A stretch of DNA of 64,000 bases from Halonatronomonas betaini. Its GTDB lineage: Bacteria > Bacillota > Halanaerobiia > Halanaerobiales > Halarsenatibacteraceae. The DNA lies in contig NZ_JADPIE010000003.1 of the NCBI RefSeq assembly GCF_015666175.1, positions 1 to 64,000 of the forward strand, given 5' to 3'. A model generated the notes under the pieces. The model searched no databases and was not told the origin of the DNA. It was given only the letters and a program-made list of their open reading frames with translations. This document shows, piece after piece, positions 7,626 through 16,425 of the stretch (position 1 is its first letter; every line of letters begins with the position of its first letter). The position numbers and the translations under genes are program-made.

Positions 7626-8933
7626 ATGGAAACTAATATGAAAATGGTAGAAAGAACAGTCATCGGAATCTGCTTAAACGACAGAAAGAACGAAAAAGGC
7701 CTGATCTCAGAGCTGATGGTCGAAATGAAATCAGAACACTTCACCGACCCGGCCTCAATCAGGATCTTCAACTATATAGAGGATAACTTCGCAAAGGGCA
7801 AGCCAATAGCCATAACCAGAATGCTCTCAGAGATCGAGATCCCTGAAAGCTATTTCGACTTAGGCTTCCTCCAGGTCGAGGAATTCGATGGGCTCCTGGA
7901 CAAGCTAAAAGATGAATATGCCAGGCGCCAGCTTAACACCGCTTCCAGCCAGCTGGCCCGGCTGGCAGCAGAAAATATGTCAGCCGATCAGTACCGGTCG
8001 AAGGCAATCGAGACCGTTTTTGCCTGCACCGATAACACCTATGGCAGCAAGGAGATCTACAGCTTTTCCCAGGCCTTAGGCCTGGTCCAGGCAGACCTCA
8101 CTAAAACAGCTGAGGGCGAGCCACAGGGCATCAAGACAGGCTTCTATAGCTTCGATAAGACCTTTGGCCGGCTCAGCCCCGGCTACCTGGTTCTGCTCGG
8201 CGGCCAGACATCCATGGGAAAATCTGCCCTCGCTCTCAACATCAGCTACAACGCAATCGCCAGCGGCAAGCGGGTCATGTATCTCTCCCTGGAGATGACA
8301 GCCAAGGATATCAGCCAGCGGCTCCTTTCCAGGCAGGGCAAGATCAAGGGTTCGGTCTTCCATTCAGATAAAGTCAGCGAGGCCACCCTCAAAAAGGTCG
8401 AAGAGTCAATCGACCAGATAGGCGATTACCCCCTCTATATCAGCGACAAGCGAGGGCTGACAGTCGCCGAGATCAAAGCCCAGGCCATCAGGGCCAAAAG
8501 CCGGTACGGCCTGGATATGCTGGTTATCGACTACCTCCAGAATATCGACCATGTCGAAAGGGGCAATATTGCCATCTCAGTCGGCGAGACAGTCAAGGCA
8601 CTAAGAGACTTTGCCGGAGATTTAGAGATCCCGATCCTGCTCTTATCCCAGGTCAACCGTCAGGTAGATGGCCGCCCGGAGATGAGCCACCTCCGGAATT
8701 CAGGAGTTTCAGAGGAATCAGCCGATATCGTCATGTTTATTTACAGGAGCGACTATAAGGAGGAGACCAGGCTCCAGCATTCCCGGGAGGTCCAGGAGGC
8801 CGAGCTGATCATAGCCAAGGGCCGGACCAGAGGCGTCGGCTATATCCCCCTATACTGGTATCCCAACTACCAGCTCTTTAGGGACAAGCACGAGGTAGAT
8901 GCCGAAGAAAAATACAGACAGTCAATCTCCTAG
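7626..8933 (+). CDS. DnaB-type replicative DNA helicase
   Basis: 435 residues with the order of a DnaB helicase: N-terminal helical domain (1-135), then a RecA-fold domain starting SFDKTFGRLSPGYLVLLGG. Walker A is GGQTSMGKS (192-200), Walker B is MLVIDYLQN (about 298-306), and the arginine-finger region is LSQVNRQVDGRPEMSHLRNSG. DnaB unwinds DNA ahead of the fork as a hexamer. The typical chromosomal Walker A is GRPSMGKT, so this is a divergent, element-borne version loaded by the preceding protein. The length is close to that of chromosomal DnaB. Confidence 0.88.
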   Translation: METNMKMVERTVIGICLNDRKNEKGLISELMVEMKSEHFTDPASIRIFNYIEDNFAKGKPIAITRMLSEIEIPESYFDLGFLQVEEFDGLLDKLKDEYARRQLNTASSQLARLAAENMSADQYRSKAIETVFACTDNTYGSKEIYSFSQALGLVQADLTKTAEGEPQGIKTGFYSFDKTFGRLSPGYLVLLGGQTSMGKSALALNISYNAIASGKRVMYLSLEMTAKDISQRLLSRQGKIKGSVFHSDKVSEATLKKVEESIDQIGDYPLYISDKRGLTVAEIKAQAIRAKSRYGLDMLVIDYLQNIDHVERGNIAISVGETVKALRDFAGDLEIPILLLSQVNRQVDGRPEMSHLRNSGVSEESADIVMFIYRSDYKEETRLQHSREVQEAELIIAKGRTRGVGYIPLYWYPNYQLFRDKHEVDAEEKYRQSIS

Positions 8934-9016
8934 TCCCATTATGGAGGAGATTTCCAATAGAAATAGTATTATAGTAATAGAGGTTAAAGAAAATTAGCAC
9001 AATTTACTCACAAAGG

Positions 9017-9050
9017 CCTGACCTGAACTCTAGCAGTCTACCAGGTCAGG
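9017..9050. terminator. Hairpin between helicase and 9089 gene
   Basis: CCTGACCTG (9017-9025) pairs with CAGGTCAGG (9042-9050) over a 16-base loop. There is no T run after it, so it may be an attenuator or processing site rather than a full terminator. Confidence 0.45.
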
Positions 9051-9088
9051 TCTAAAATCAAATTATCCTAAGGAGGAGAAATAATAAG

Positions 9089-10414
9089 ATGTTAAAATTT
9101 TTAAAAGAAACAAAGGAACAGGTCCAGGAGGAGCTCAAAGAAAATTTCAAGGAGAGAGCCGACGGCAGGAATATTAGCATGTTACTGGAGAATAAGGTCA
9201 AGGGCAAAGAGCACCAGCAGCTGGCCGCAGAAAATAACCTGACCAGGACCAGGGTCAGCCAGCTCTGCAAACCAATCGATAGAAAGCTAGGCCGGATACT
9301 CCCGGCCAGGGAGATAGAGATAGTCACCTGCCTCGATGAGATCTTAGGTGAGGATAAACTACTCTACCTGCCAGAGGCCTTAGGCCAGGCCAGGCCTGGC
9401 AGTAAACCAGCTACTTCAGCCGGCCAGGCCCAATCCGGCCAGGCCCAATCCAGCTCAGCTCAAACAAGCAAGGCCCAACCGAGCCTGGACCAGGAAAGCC
9501 TAAAGGAGCTGACAGAGGTCATCAGGCTCTATAACTTCTGTGCAGGCCGCAAGCTCTACCTCATCGCCGATCTCTTTATCAGCCGGCTCAAGCAGGCCGA
9601 GGTCAGGGAGCTGCTGGCGGCTAAAATCAGCAAGGGAGGGGCCGGTCTAACTGTTAAAAGGGCAAAGGTAGCCCTGGGCAGCAGAGGGCTCAGCCAGGCC
9701 GGTTTTAAGGCCCTTATGAGCTGTTTCAGGCATTTCCAGCCCTATGACGGCAGGGTCTATCATGCCCTCAATAAAAATGAGGTGGCCGCAGCTATCCTCT
9801 GGACCTATTTTCCAGATGGCCTCAGCCTCAGGGACAGCCAGCAGATGCAGGAATTCAGGGAGATCTTTGCAGACTTCATTCAGACCACCGGGCTCAACCA
9901 TACCAGCAACTCCATGGAGACCCTCTTTAAGAACGATCAGCAGTATTCTATCAACATAGGCAACCTGGTCTTTATCCATAAAGACCGCCTGGAGGTGAAC
10001 GAGGAAGCCTTAGAGGAGGTCAGGGCCTTCATCGAAGCCGACCTTGAGGTAATGGAGGAGACCAACATCCAGCGGCTCTACCCGGAGTTCAAGGGCAGGC
10101 CAGGCTTTGATTTTATCAAATCGGAGACCATGTTTTTTGCAATCCTCAGGGAACGCCTCGGCGACCAGTTCGTCTTCCATAACCGGGACCGGATCCTGCC
10201 AGATAAGATGCGGGGCAAAAAAATCAAGTCCAAGGGCCAGCTGATCAAAGAATATATCGAAAGCCATGGCGGCACAGTCAAACAGAAGCAGACCTGGAGG
10301 CATTTCGCCAACCAGTACGGCTGGCATTACCCCCAGTGCAGCAAACAGGTCTCCATGAATGACTCAATCGAGACCAACAAAGACCTGGGAGTCAAATACC
10401 TGGTGATCAATTAA
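9089..10414 (+). CDS. DNA-binding protein with sigma-region-4-like HTH
   Basis: 441 residues, not a named family to me. Residues 38-70 (KGKEHQQLAAENNLTRTRVSQL followed by C..IDRKLG) resemble sigma-70 region 4.2, where the second helix contacts the -35 element. A low-complexity Ala/Gln/Ser linker (about 103-130) separates this from a large helical domain (135-441). That domain ends in a further possible winged-helix segment (GGTVKQKQTWRHFANQYG). The gene follows the replication pair in the same direction behind AGGAGGAGA, so it may regulate or initiate transcription of the island. Confidence 0.5.
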   Translation: MLKFLKETKEQVQEELKENFKERADGRNISMLLENKVKGKEHQQLAAENNLTRTRVSQLCKPIDRKLGRILPAREIEIVTCLDEILGEDKLLYLPEALGQARPGSKPATSAGQAQSGQAQSSSAQTSKAQPSLDQESLKELTEVIRLYNFCAGRKLYLIADLFISRLKQAEVRELLAAKISKGGAGLTVKRAKVALGSRGLSQAGFKALMSCFRHFQPYDGRVYHALNKNEVAAAILWTYFPDGLSLRDSQQMQEFREIFADFIQTTGLNHTSNSMETLFKNDQQYSINIGNLVFIHKDRLEVNEEALEEVRAFIEADLEVMEETNIQRLYPEFKGRPGFDFIKSETMFFAILRERLGDQFVFHNRDRILPDKMRGKKIKSKGQLIKEYIESHGGTVKQKQTWRHFANQYGWHYPQCSKQVSMNDSIETNKDLGVKYLVIN

Positions 10415-10463
10415 AGCCTGCTCAATTAATTGCCTGCCTATTAAATTAAGCTTAAAGAACAGC

Positions 10464-10498
10464 TAGCCCCTGGGTTAAAAAATTAAGCCTGGGGGCTA
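10464..10498 (+). terminator. Terminator at the right end of the GC-rich island
   Basis: TAGCCCC (10464-10470) pairs with GGGGCTA (10492-10498), and the stem is extended inward by GGG/CC pairing. It is followed by TTCTGATTTTAT. Base composition drops sharply after this point. Confidence 0.65.
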
Positions 10499-10705
10499 TT
10501 CTGATTTTATAGGTCTATGTTTTAATTATGTAAAAAATCATAAAGTTTCTAGCTTAGTCCAGTTATCTATAAGTTGTCTAAAAATAACTAAAGTTTTTTA
10601 AATTATTTCGAAATATATGCAGGAAGTATTAAATTTACAGAGAAATAGATTAGGGAAGCCTGGAATTATTCTAGTAAAAGTATAAAAATAAGGGAGCTGA
10701 ACTAA

Positions 10706-12049
10706 TTGCGGAAAAAATTATTATTATTAATCTTTGTTGGGTTGTTGGTCTTTAGTCTATCCGCCTGTGATAATGGCCTTGTAGATGAAATCAGAGAGGA
10801 TAGCGAGGAAAACAACGAATATATTGAACATGAAGATTATGAAATTGTTGAAGGTTCAATAGTCGGAGGACTTTCAAGTCATTACTTAGCAAGTTCAGCT
10901 AATATTTCATCTCAAAATAATGGAAACCCTCATAATTATATTGCAGATGAGATCTGGGCATTCCCGATTATTACTGACGATTATGGCTTTGCAGATCTAT
11001 CATTTTTGCAGTACAAAACTATATTCCCGATAAAAAATAATGGCCAGTTTAATATTGAATTAGATAATCTTCCGGATTTTGATAGATTCTTATTTGTACT
11101 TGCTGATTCTGAAGCAGAAGACCGAAGAGATAGAATTATAGATTTTGTTTCAATTAGAGGAAATAATAATTTAAGAACAATTCCAGCCAGAGGAATTACC
11201 GAGGGAATAGCTTTAGGAAACTTAAATAGAAATAATGATGAAGCAGTTAGCAGCGTCAGACTTGAAGAATTAAGAGACAGATTTACAAATCATTCTTTAG
11301 AAGAGCTGGAAATTATTGCAGCTACAGATAACGCCCTAAAAGCCCTGAAAAACTATTATGTAAACTACAATGATGAGACAGGAGAAGAATTTTCTTTTAG
11401 CTTTTCATATGGTGGTCATGGTTATATAGAAGAAATTAATAATAACTATATCGATGTAGATTTATACGAGTGGTCAAATCCATTATTTCATGTAAGGACA
11501 AATATGGGAGATGAGAATCCTAAAAAGCTTATTCCTCCTGCTGGCAGTAGCAATAGTACCCTGGATTTAGGTATCAGTCATGATGGAGGCAGCTATTACT
11601 CTTATTTTGGAACCTTCCATGAAGAAATCTCTGAAGGTTTCTGGACCCTTAAAGAAGACAACGATGAATTAGGATATTTTGATTTTTCTTTTACATTAGA
11701 TTTTGATGATAACGATGTACCTTTAACTATATTGCCATCAGTTAAGTTAAACACGGAAGATGAAATTGTTAAAAGTATTTCTATTAAATGGTATATCAAT
11801 AGTTCTGAGGGTTTAACAGAAGTTAGGGATATTGATATTTTAGAAGAACTTGTAATGGGAGCTTTTGTTCAATTTGATAATGGCATTACTATGCCAGTTG
11901 AGGTAGGACAGGATATTACTGAATTTAACTCTGAAGTTGAGTTTAGAGATCAAATTGACTGGGAAGGTTTGCATATGGACAACTTCCAGAAACTAGATTA
12001 TAGTTTATTTGGTATTTCATTTGAAATGTCTTTTCAAGCAGAACATTAA
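10706..12049 (+). CDS. Secreted lipoprotein of unknown function
   Basis: 447 residues starting at a TTG with AAGGGAG upstream. The N-terminus MRKKLLLLIFVGLLVFSLSAC is a type II signal peptide with a lipobox (LSAC, Cys21), so the mature protein should be lipid-anchored outside the cytoplasmic membrane. The mature part is strongly acidic (many Asp/Glu), as expected for a protein facing salt. No catalytic motif is recognisable. It stands alone between two terminators. Confidence 0.65.
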   Translation: MRKKLLLLIFVGLLVFSLSACDNGLVDEIREDSEENNEYIEHEDYEIVEGSIVGGLSSHYLASSANISSQNNGNPHNYIADEIWAFPIITDDYGFADLSFLQYKTIFPIKNNGQFNIELDNLPDFDRFLFVLADSEAEDRRDRIIDFVSIRGNNNLRTIPARGITEGIALGNLNRNNDEAVSSVRLEELRDRFTNHSLEELEIIAATDNALKALKNYYVNYNDETGEEFSFSFSYGGHGYIEEINNNYIDVDLYEWSNPLFHVRTNMGDENPKKLIPPAGSSNSTLDLGISHDGGSYYSYFGTFHEEISEGFWTLKEDNDELGYFDFSFTLDFDDNDVPLTILPSVKLNTEDEIVKSISIKWYINSSEGLTEVRDIDILEELVMGAFVQFDNGITMPVEVGQDITEFNSEVEFRDQIDWEGLHMDNFQKLDYSLFGISFEMSFQAEH

Positions 12050-12101
12050 TTTGTAACTATTAATTATTTAAATTTTAATAGTTATTTAATATCAAAACAT
12101 G

Positions 12102-12134
12102 ACCCTGCCAGGGCTTTTTCTGGCAGGGTTTTAA
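12102..12134 (+). terminator. Terminator after the lipoprotein gene
   Basis: ACCCTGCCAG (12102-12111) and CTGGCAGGGT (12120-12129) form a perfect 10-bp stem followed by TTTTAATT. Confidence 0.85.
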
Positions 12135-12228
12135 TTGGTTATTATTTTATTTTTAAGATAAATAACATCCGATTGATTTTTCTTAAAATTACTACTGCAA
12201 AATTTTCTTTGATATTTCCAAATAATGC

Positions 12229-12257
12229 TTGACAAATACAACTCAATTTAATATCAT
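12229..12257 (+). promoter_or_regulatory. Promoter of the polysaccharide-type regulator
   Basis: TTGACA (12229-12234), 17-base spacer, TATCAT (12252-12257). This places the transcript start near 12264, so the coding start must be downstream, at 12316. Confidence 0.75.
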
Positions 12258-12268
12258 TAGGTATGTCA

Positions 12269-12283
12269 GTTCAAAAGTTGAAC
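12269..12283. promoter_or_regulatory. Candidate operator GTTCAA-N3-TTGAAC
   Basis: A perfect 6-bp inverted repeat with a 3-base centre, just downstream of the predicted transcript start and upstream of a winged-helix regulator. Position and symmetry fit an autoregulatory site. Confidence 0.45.
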
Positions 12284-12315
12284 AAGGTGATATAATAAGA
12301 TTGGAGCTATACATA

Positions 12316-12846
12316 ATGCAGGAACAGGAATACACAATTTTAGAGGCCTTAAAGGAGCTTGACAGCCCCAGTCAGAGGCAGTTAGCCGAGGAGACAGATC
12401 TCTCTCTAGGCAAGGTAAATGCCATAATTAAGAGGCTGGTCAGCAGAGGGCTCTTACAGGTCGAGCGGCTCAATACCCGCCATTTTAAGTATATTCTGAC
12501 CCCAGGTGGGCTAAAGGAGCTGACAACCAGGTCCTTAAATTACATAAAGAAATCCTATCAGGCAGTCCAGCAGCTCTCAAAGGTGATCAGAGCCCATGCT
12601 CTCAAAGCCAGGGAAGCCGGCTGGCAGCTCTACCTCTATGGCCCTGACGATGAGATCGGCGAGCTGGCCCAGAATATCCTCAGTGAAGAGGGGATTGATT
12701 ACACCAGGCCGGCAGAGATCGCTGAGATAACAGGCGGTGAATATGCAACTGTGCTTTACTGGCTGCCAGATGATCATATTCAATTGCTTGAGCAGTTTGG
12801 TGATTTTGAGACTGTTAATTTAGTTAATGTTTTGAGATTAGAATAA
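12316..12846 (+). CDS. Winged-helix (MarR-like) regulator associated with polysaccharide locus
   Basis: 176 residues from the ATG at 12316 (MQEQEYTILEALKELD). A winged helix occupies residues 1-65 (QRQLAEETDLSLGKVNAIIKRLVSRGLL, then the wing RLNTRHFKYILTPGG). It resembles the short MarR-type regulators found at exopolysaccharide loci. The C-terminal half (YLYGPDDEIGELAQNILSEEGI) looks like a small Rossmann-like or ligand-binding unit ending in a hydrophobic strand (ATVLYWL). GGAG lies 10 bases before the ATG. Two decayed copies occur at 13747-14246 and 15935-16357. It probably controls the downstream polysaccharide genes; this is inferred from position and family. Confidence 0.65.
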   Translation: MQEQEYTILEALKELDSPSQRQLAEETDLSLGKVNAIIKRLVSRGLLQVERLNTRHFKYILTPGGLKELTTRSLNYIKKSYQAVQQLSKVIRAHALKAREAGWQLYLYGPDDEIGELAQNILSEEGIDYTRPAEIAEITGGEYATVLYWLPDDHIQLLEQFGDFETVNLVNVLRLE

Positions 12847-12903
12847 CTCATTACTATTAAATTTTAACTTGATTAAAAAATAATAAATTTGGGGTGATTA
12901 AAA

Positions 12904-13725
12904 ATTAAATTAAAACAAAATATCAAAAAAATTAGACCGAATATAATATTTAAAATAACAATTCTTTTTTTATTGCTTTCATATATTTTGACTTATTTGA
13001 TTGATGCCAGAAATATATTTGGGTTACAGGATTTTTTAATTAATAATCTAGATACTCCATTTTTTTGGTATCATTGGTTTTTAACGCCAGTTGAAGAACC
13101 TTTACAATGGTATATGCTAGGAGCAACATTTTTTGTGTTTTCATTTATAGCTGGAATTGCTTTTATGAATAAAGATAAAAATACATTTAAATTTTGGGGT
13201 TTAATGAGTTTAGGTTTATTATTTATGTTAGTAGAAGATGCCGGTGATGTCAGGCATACATATAGAGCTATTATAACTAGAATATTTGAAGCAGAAGGCT
13301 ATGGTTTTATGGGGACAATTTTTGAACTAGTTTATTTTTTAATAATTGGACTAATCTTATTGTTTGCAATTTATAAATATTATTCAGTATATAAAGATTA
13401 TAAAAATACTAAATTATATCTTGGTCTTGGATATGTATTTTATGGTTTAGGAGTTTCGGCTTCTTTTGTTGGTTCAGCTTTTAATCCAATTTTAGGATTT
13501 AGTGTTTATGAAAGAATTGGTGTAATTTTTGTTGAAAATATTTTCTTAAATAATCAACAAATTATTGATGCCTATATATTAGCTACTGAACAAACAAATA
13601 TTAATTTTATGTTTATGGATAGAGTTTTCGAGGAATCTTTGGAGTTGCTTGGTGCTGCAGGTCTTCTATGTTCAGGTTTATATTTTTTAATTGCTTACCT
13701 TAATAAAAATGAATTATTAAAATAA
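12904..13725 (+). CDS. Polytopic membrane protein, unknown function
   Basis: At least six membrane segments with short loops; conserved-looking polar patches are EEPLQWY, EDAGDVRH and FEESLELLGAAG, suggesting a buried charged site. No family recognised. The first standard start in frame is the TTG at 12973, which has no ribosome site and falls inside the first membrane helix. The frame stays open upstream to 12898 and encodes a Lys-rich lead (KLKQNIKKIRPNIIFK). GGGGTGA (12891-12897) lies 6 bases before an ATT at 12904. I therefore place the start provisionally at ATT 12904; TTG 12973 is the conservative alternative. Composition is very AT-rich, unlike the regulator before it. Confidence 0.55.
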   Translation: MKLKQNIKKIRPNIIFKITILFLLLSYILTYLIDARNIFGLQDFLINNLDTPFFWYHWFLTPVEEPLQWYMLGATFFVFSFIAGIAFMNKDKNTFKFWGLMSLGLLFMLVEDAGDVRHTYRAIITRIFEAEGYGFMGTIFELVYFLIIGLILLFAIYKYYSVYKDYKNTKLYLGLGYVFYGLGVSASFVGSAFNPILGFSVYERIGVIFVENIFLNNQQIIDAYILATEQTNINFMFMDRVFEESLELLGAAGLLCSGLYFLIAYLNKNELLK

Positions 13726-13746
13726 GAAGTAATAGTGGTGGATATT

Positions 13747-14246
13747 ATGGCAGAAAATAGAGAAGTATAAAGCTAGCTAGTGATAACTGCTGAAGAGAAA
13801 AGTCTTTCTTTTAGCAAGTTAAATGCCATAGTTAAACTGCTTAGTAGTCGATGGATATGTGAATCGAGCGGCTCAATACCCGCCATTTTAGGTATATTCT
13901 GACCCCAGGTGGGCTAAAGGAGCTGACAACCAGGTCCCTAAATTACATAAAGAAATCCTATCAGGCAGTCCAGCAGCTCTCAAAGGTGATCAGAGCCCAT
14001 GCTCTAAAGGCTAAAGAAGCCGGCTGGTAGCTCTACCTCTATGGCCCTGATGATGAGATCGGTGAGCTGGCCCAGAACATCCTCAAAGAAGAGGGGATTG
14101 AATATAGCAGGCCGGCAGAGATTGATGAGATAGCAGGCGGTGAATATGCAACTGTGCTTTACTGGCTGCCAGATGATCAGGTTGAGTTGAGTGAGCGGTT
14201 TGGTGATGATGGGGTTGTGAATCTGGTTAATGTTTTGGGGGTTTAG
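13747..14246 (+). pseudogene. Broken copy 2 of the winged-helix regulator
   Basis: From about 13869 the DNA is nearly identical to 12469-12800 of the intact regulator. The initial ATG reads only MAENREV before a stop, the helix-turn-helix part is eroded, and a TGG codon has become TAG (in CTGGTAGCTC, near 14027). The near-identity of the remaining DNA shows that the duplication is recent. Confidence 0.85.
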
Positions 14247-14292
14247 TGATTTGTAATAAATAAGTTATTTTAAATTTATATAGAGGTGAAAT

Positions 14293-15798
14293 ATGTCAAG
14301 AAATTTAAAAGATAATACGGTACAAGGAGTAAACTGGAGTTTTCTAAAAGTACTTACTACAAATGTTTCACAATTTTTGGTTGGAATTGTTTTAGCCAGA
14401 TTAATTGCTCCAGATAAGTTTGGACTTATAGGTATGGCAATGATATTTATAAGTTTTGGAAATATATTTTCAACTTTTGGTATTAAACAGGCAATAGTTC
14501 AAAAGAAAAATTTACTAAAAGAAGACATAGCTACTGGTGTATTATTGTCTTTAATACTAGGGCTATTAATATATTTAATTACATATTTTTTAGCGCCATT
14601 GATAGCATTATTCTTTAATGAAGATATTGTTACAAATTTAGTCAGATTTTTAGGTTTGACATTTCCGGTAAAAGGATTAACTGCTGTTGGTTTGGGTTTA
14701 TTAATGAGAGAATTCGATTTTAAAAAAGTATTTATAGTTTCTTTTACTTCATATATATTTGGTTATGGAGCGGTTACCGTTCCTTTAGCTTTTTTTGATT
14801 ATGGTGTCTGGGCACTAGCAATTGGAAGTTTATCTCAGGCAACATTACAGACTTTAATAGTATTGTTTATCACTAGAAATAAAGTCTCTATAGGTTTTAA
14901 TCTTCAGTCAGCTAAAGATTTATTATTTTTTGGAGGCGGAGTATCAGGAGTTAGCATTTTTAACTCAATATCTGGAAAAGTAGATTACTTAATAGTGGGT
15001 AGGTTTATGTCAGCAAATCATGTAGGTTTATATACAAAGGCTTTTAATTTAATGCGAGTTCCTTTAATAGCCTTTTCTCATGTTTTAGGAAATGTTTTAT
15101 TGACATCATATAGTTCAATGCAAGATGATAAAGATCTTTTAAGAAGGTCTTATTATAAATCAATTGAAATTATTAATTTATTATCATTTCCACTATTAAC
15201 AGGGATGGCAATAAGTTCTTATTATATCATTGTTGGACTTTATGGGGTTGAATGGGTAGGAGCTGTTCAGGCTTTTAGAATTTTATGTTTTGCCGCATTC
15301 TTTAAAGTAACTTTACATTCATCTGGAAGTGTAGCTAAGTCGCAGGGATATGTTTATGCTGAGGCATTAAGGCAGATGTTTTACGCCATAATAATAACTG
15401 TCGGTGTTTTAATTGGAGCTCAATTCAACTTGATAACAGTAAGTATTGCAATTGTAATTGGTTCATTAAGCTTTGCAATAATGATGTTTAGGTTATGCTT
15501 AGATATAGTCGATGGTGAATGGATTGATTTATTAAAAGCCAGTAAAGGTGGTATTGTCTTAAGTATACCAGTTGCTTTATCAAATTTTATTACTATATAT
15601 ATATTTGATTTATATGGCGCTCCTTATAATTATACTATTGGATTGTTTATATTAATTTTAGTTTCTGCAATATCATTATTTATGGGAGTTATATTAATAC
15701 CAAGTAAATATAAAGGTAAAGGTTTGAAATGGATTTTTAATTTATATGGGAAATATTTACCTGATAAAATTAATGATATAATTTTAGGGTTTTTATAA
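14293..15798 (+). CDS. Polysaccharide flippase (WzxC/TuaB-like, MOP superfamily)
   Basis: 501 residues, 12-14 predicted membrane helices. The N-terminus (NTVQGVNWSFLKVLTTNVSQF, then LVGIVLARLIAPDKFGLIGMA) is characteristic of the WzxC/TuaB branch, which translocates undecaprenyl-linked oligosaccharide repeat units across the cytoplasmic membrane. AGAGGTGAAAT precedes the ATG. It is the first intact polysaccharide gene after the regulator copies. A decayed fragment of a related flippase occurs at 18094-18220. Substrate cannot be inferred. Confidence 0.88.
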   Translation: MSRNLKDNTVQGVNWSFLKVLTTNVSQFLVGIVLARLIAPDKFGLIGMAMIFISFGNIFSTFGIKQAIVQKKNLLKEDIATGVLLSLILGLLIYLITYFLAPLIALFFNEDIVTNLVRFLGLTFPVKGLTAVGLGLLMREFDFKKVFIVSFTSYIFGYGAVTVPLAFFDYGVWALAIGSLSQATLQTLIVLFITRNKVSIGFNLQSAKDLLFFGGGVSGVSIFNSISGKVDYLIVGRFMSANHVGLYTKAFNLMRVPLIAFSHVLGNVLLTSYSSMQDDKDLLRRSYYKSIEIINLLSFPLLTGMAISSYYIIVGLYGVEWVGAVQAFRILCFAAFFKVTLHSSGSVAKSQGYVYAEALRQMFYAIIITVGVLIGAQFNLITVSIAIVIGSLSFAIMMFRLCLDIVDGEWIDLLKASKGGIVLSIPVALSNFITIYIFDLYGAPYNYTIGLFILILVSAISLFMGVILIPSKYKGKGLKWIFNLYGKYLPDKINDIILGFL

Positions 15799-15810
15799 GG
15801 AGGACTATAT

Positions 15811-15912
15811 ATGAGTGATTTTATATTAAGTAATGAAATTGGAGATGCAGAAAAGTTTTCCGATTATATAAAATCTATTTACTCGAATAAAGATATTATA
15901 TGGACAGGGTAA
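15811..15912 (+). pseudogene. Truncated gene start, 33 residues
   Basis: Good ribosome site (AAGGAGGACTATATATG) followed by MSDFILSNEIGDAEKFSDYI and a stop after 33 codons. The following DNA is the broken regulator copy, so this looks like the first 33 codons of a polysaccharide gene cut off by a recombination event. The parent family is not recognisable. Confidence 0.5.
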
Positions 15913-15934
15913 TTTTCTTTTTGAGTAAATAAGT

Positions 15935-16357
15935 TTGAATTTCAAGCGGCTGGTGAGTCGTGGGCTGCTGCAGGTTGAGCGGTTGAATAATCGGCATTTG
16001 CGGTATATCTTAACGCCTGGCGGGATAAAGGAATTGACTGCGAGGTCGTTGAATTACATAAAGAGGTCTTATAGGGCTGTGCAGGAGATTCCGAAGGTTA
16101 TAAGGCACTATGGGTCAGGAGTCCAGGGAGGCTGGCAGAGAGCTTTGTATATATGGGCCTGACGATGAGGTTGGCGAGTTGATAGGTAATATACTGAGCG
16201 AAGAGGATATGGCCTATTCCAGGCTGGTTAATATTGAGAAGATTGAGACGGATGATGGGGTGGCGATACTTTACTGGCTGCCTGATAATCGGCTGAGTTG
16301 AGTGAGAGGTTTGAGGATGATGAGGCTGTGGTGCTGGTTAATGTTTTGATTGGTTAG
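15935..16357 (+). pseudogene. Broken copy 3 of the winged-helix regulator
   Basis: Starts inside the recognition region (KRLVSRGLLQVERLNNRHLRYILTPGG) and continues with frameshifts near 16110-16160 and again near 16300 before the VLVNVLIG end. The first 50 codons of the regulator are missing. It is more diverged from the intact gene than copy 2, hence older. Confidence 0.8.
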
Positions 16358-16425
16358 TAAGTTTAAGATTATAAATTGTTTCAATAATATAAAATATATA
16401 TGAGAATAAGTGAGGTTTTGAGATA

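Noticed and set aside
12229-12315. Upstream extension of the regulator from a TTG
   Set aside because: This segment contains the TTGACA-N17-TATCAT promoter and a palindrome; the predicted protein extension has no family similarity.
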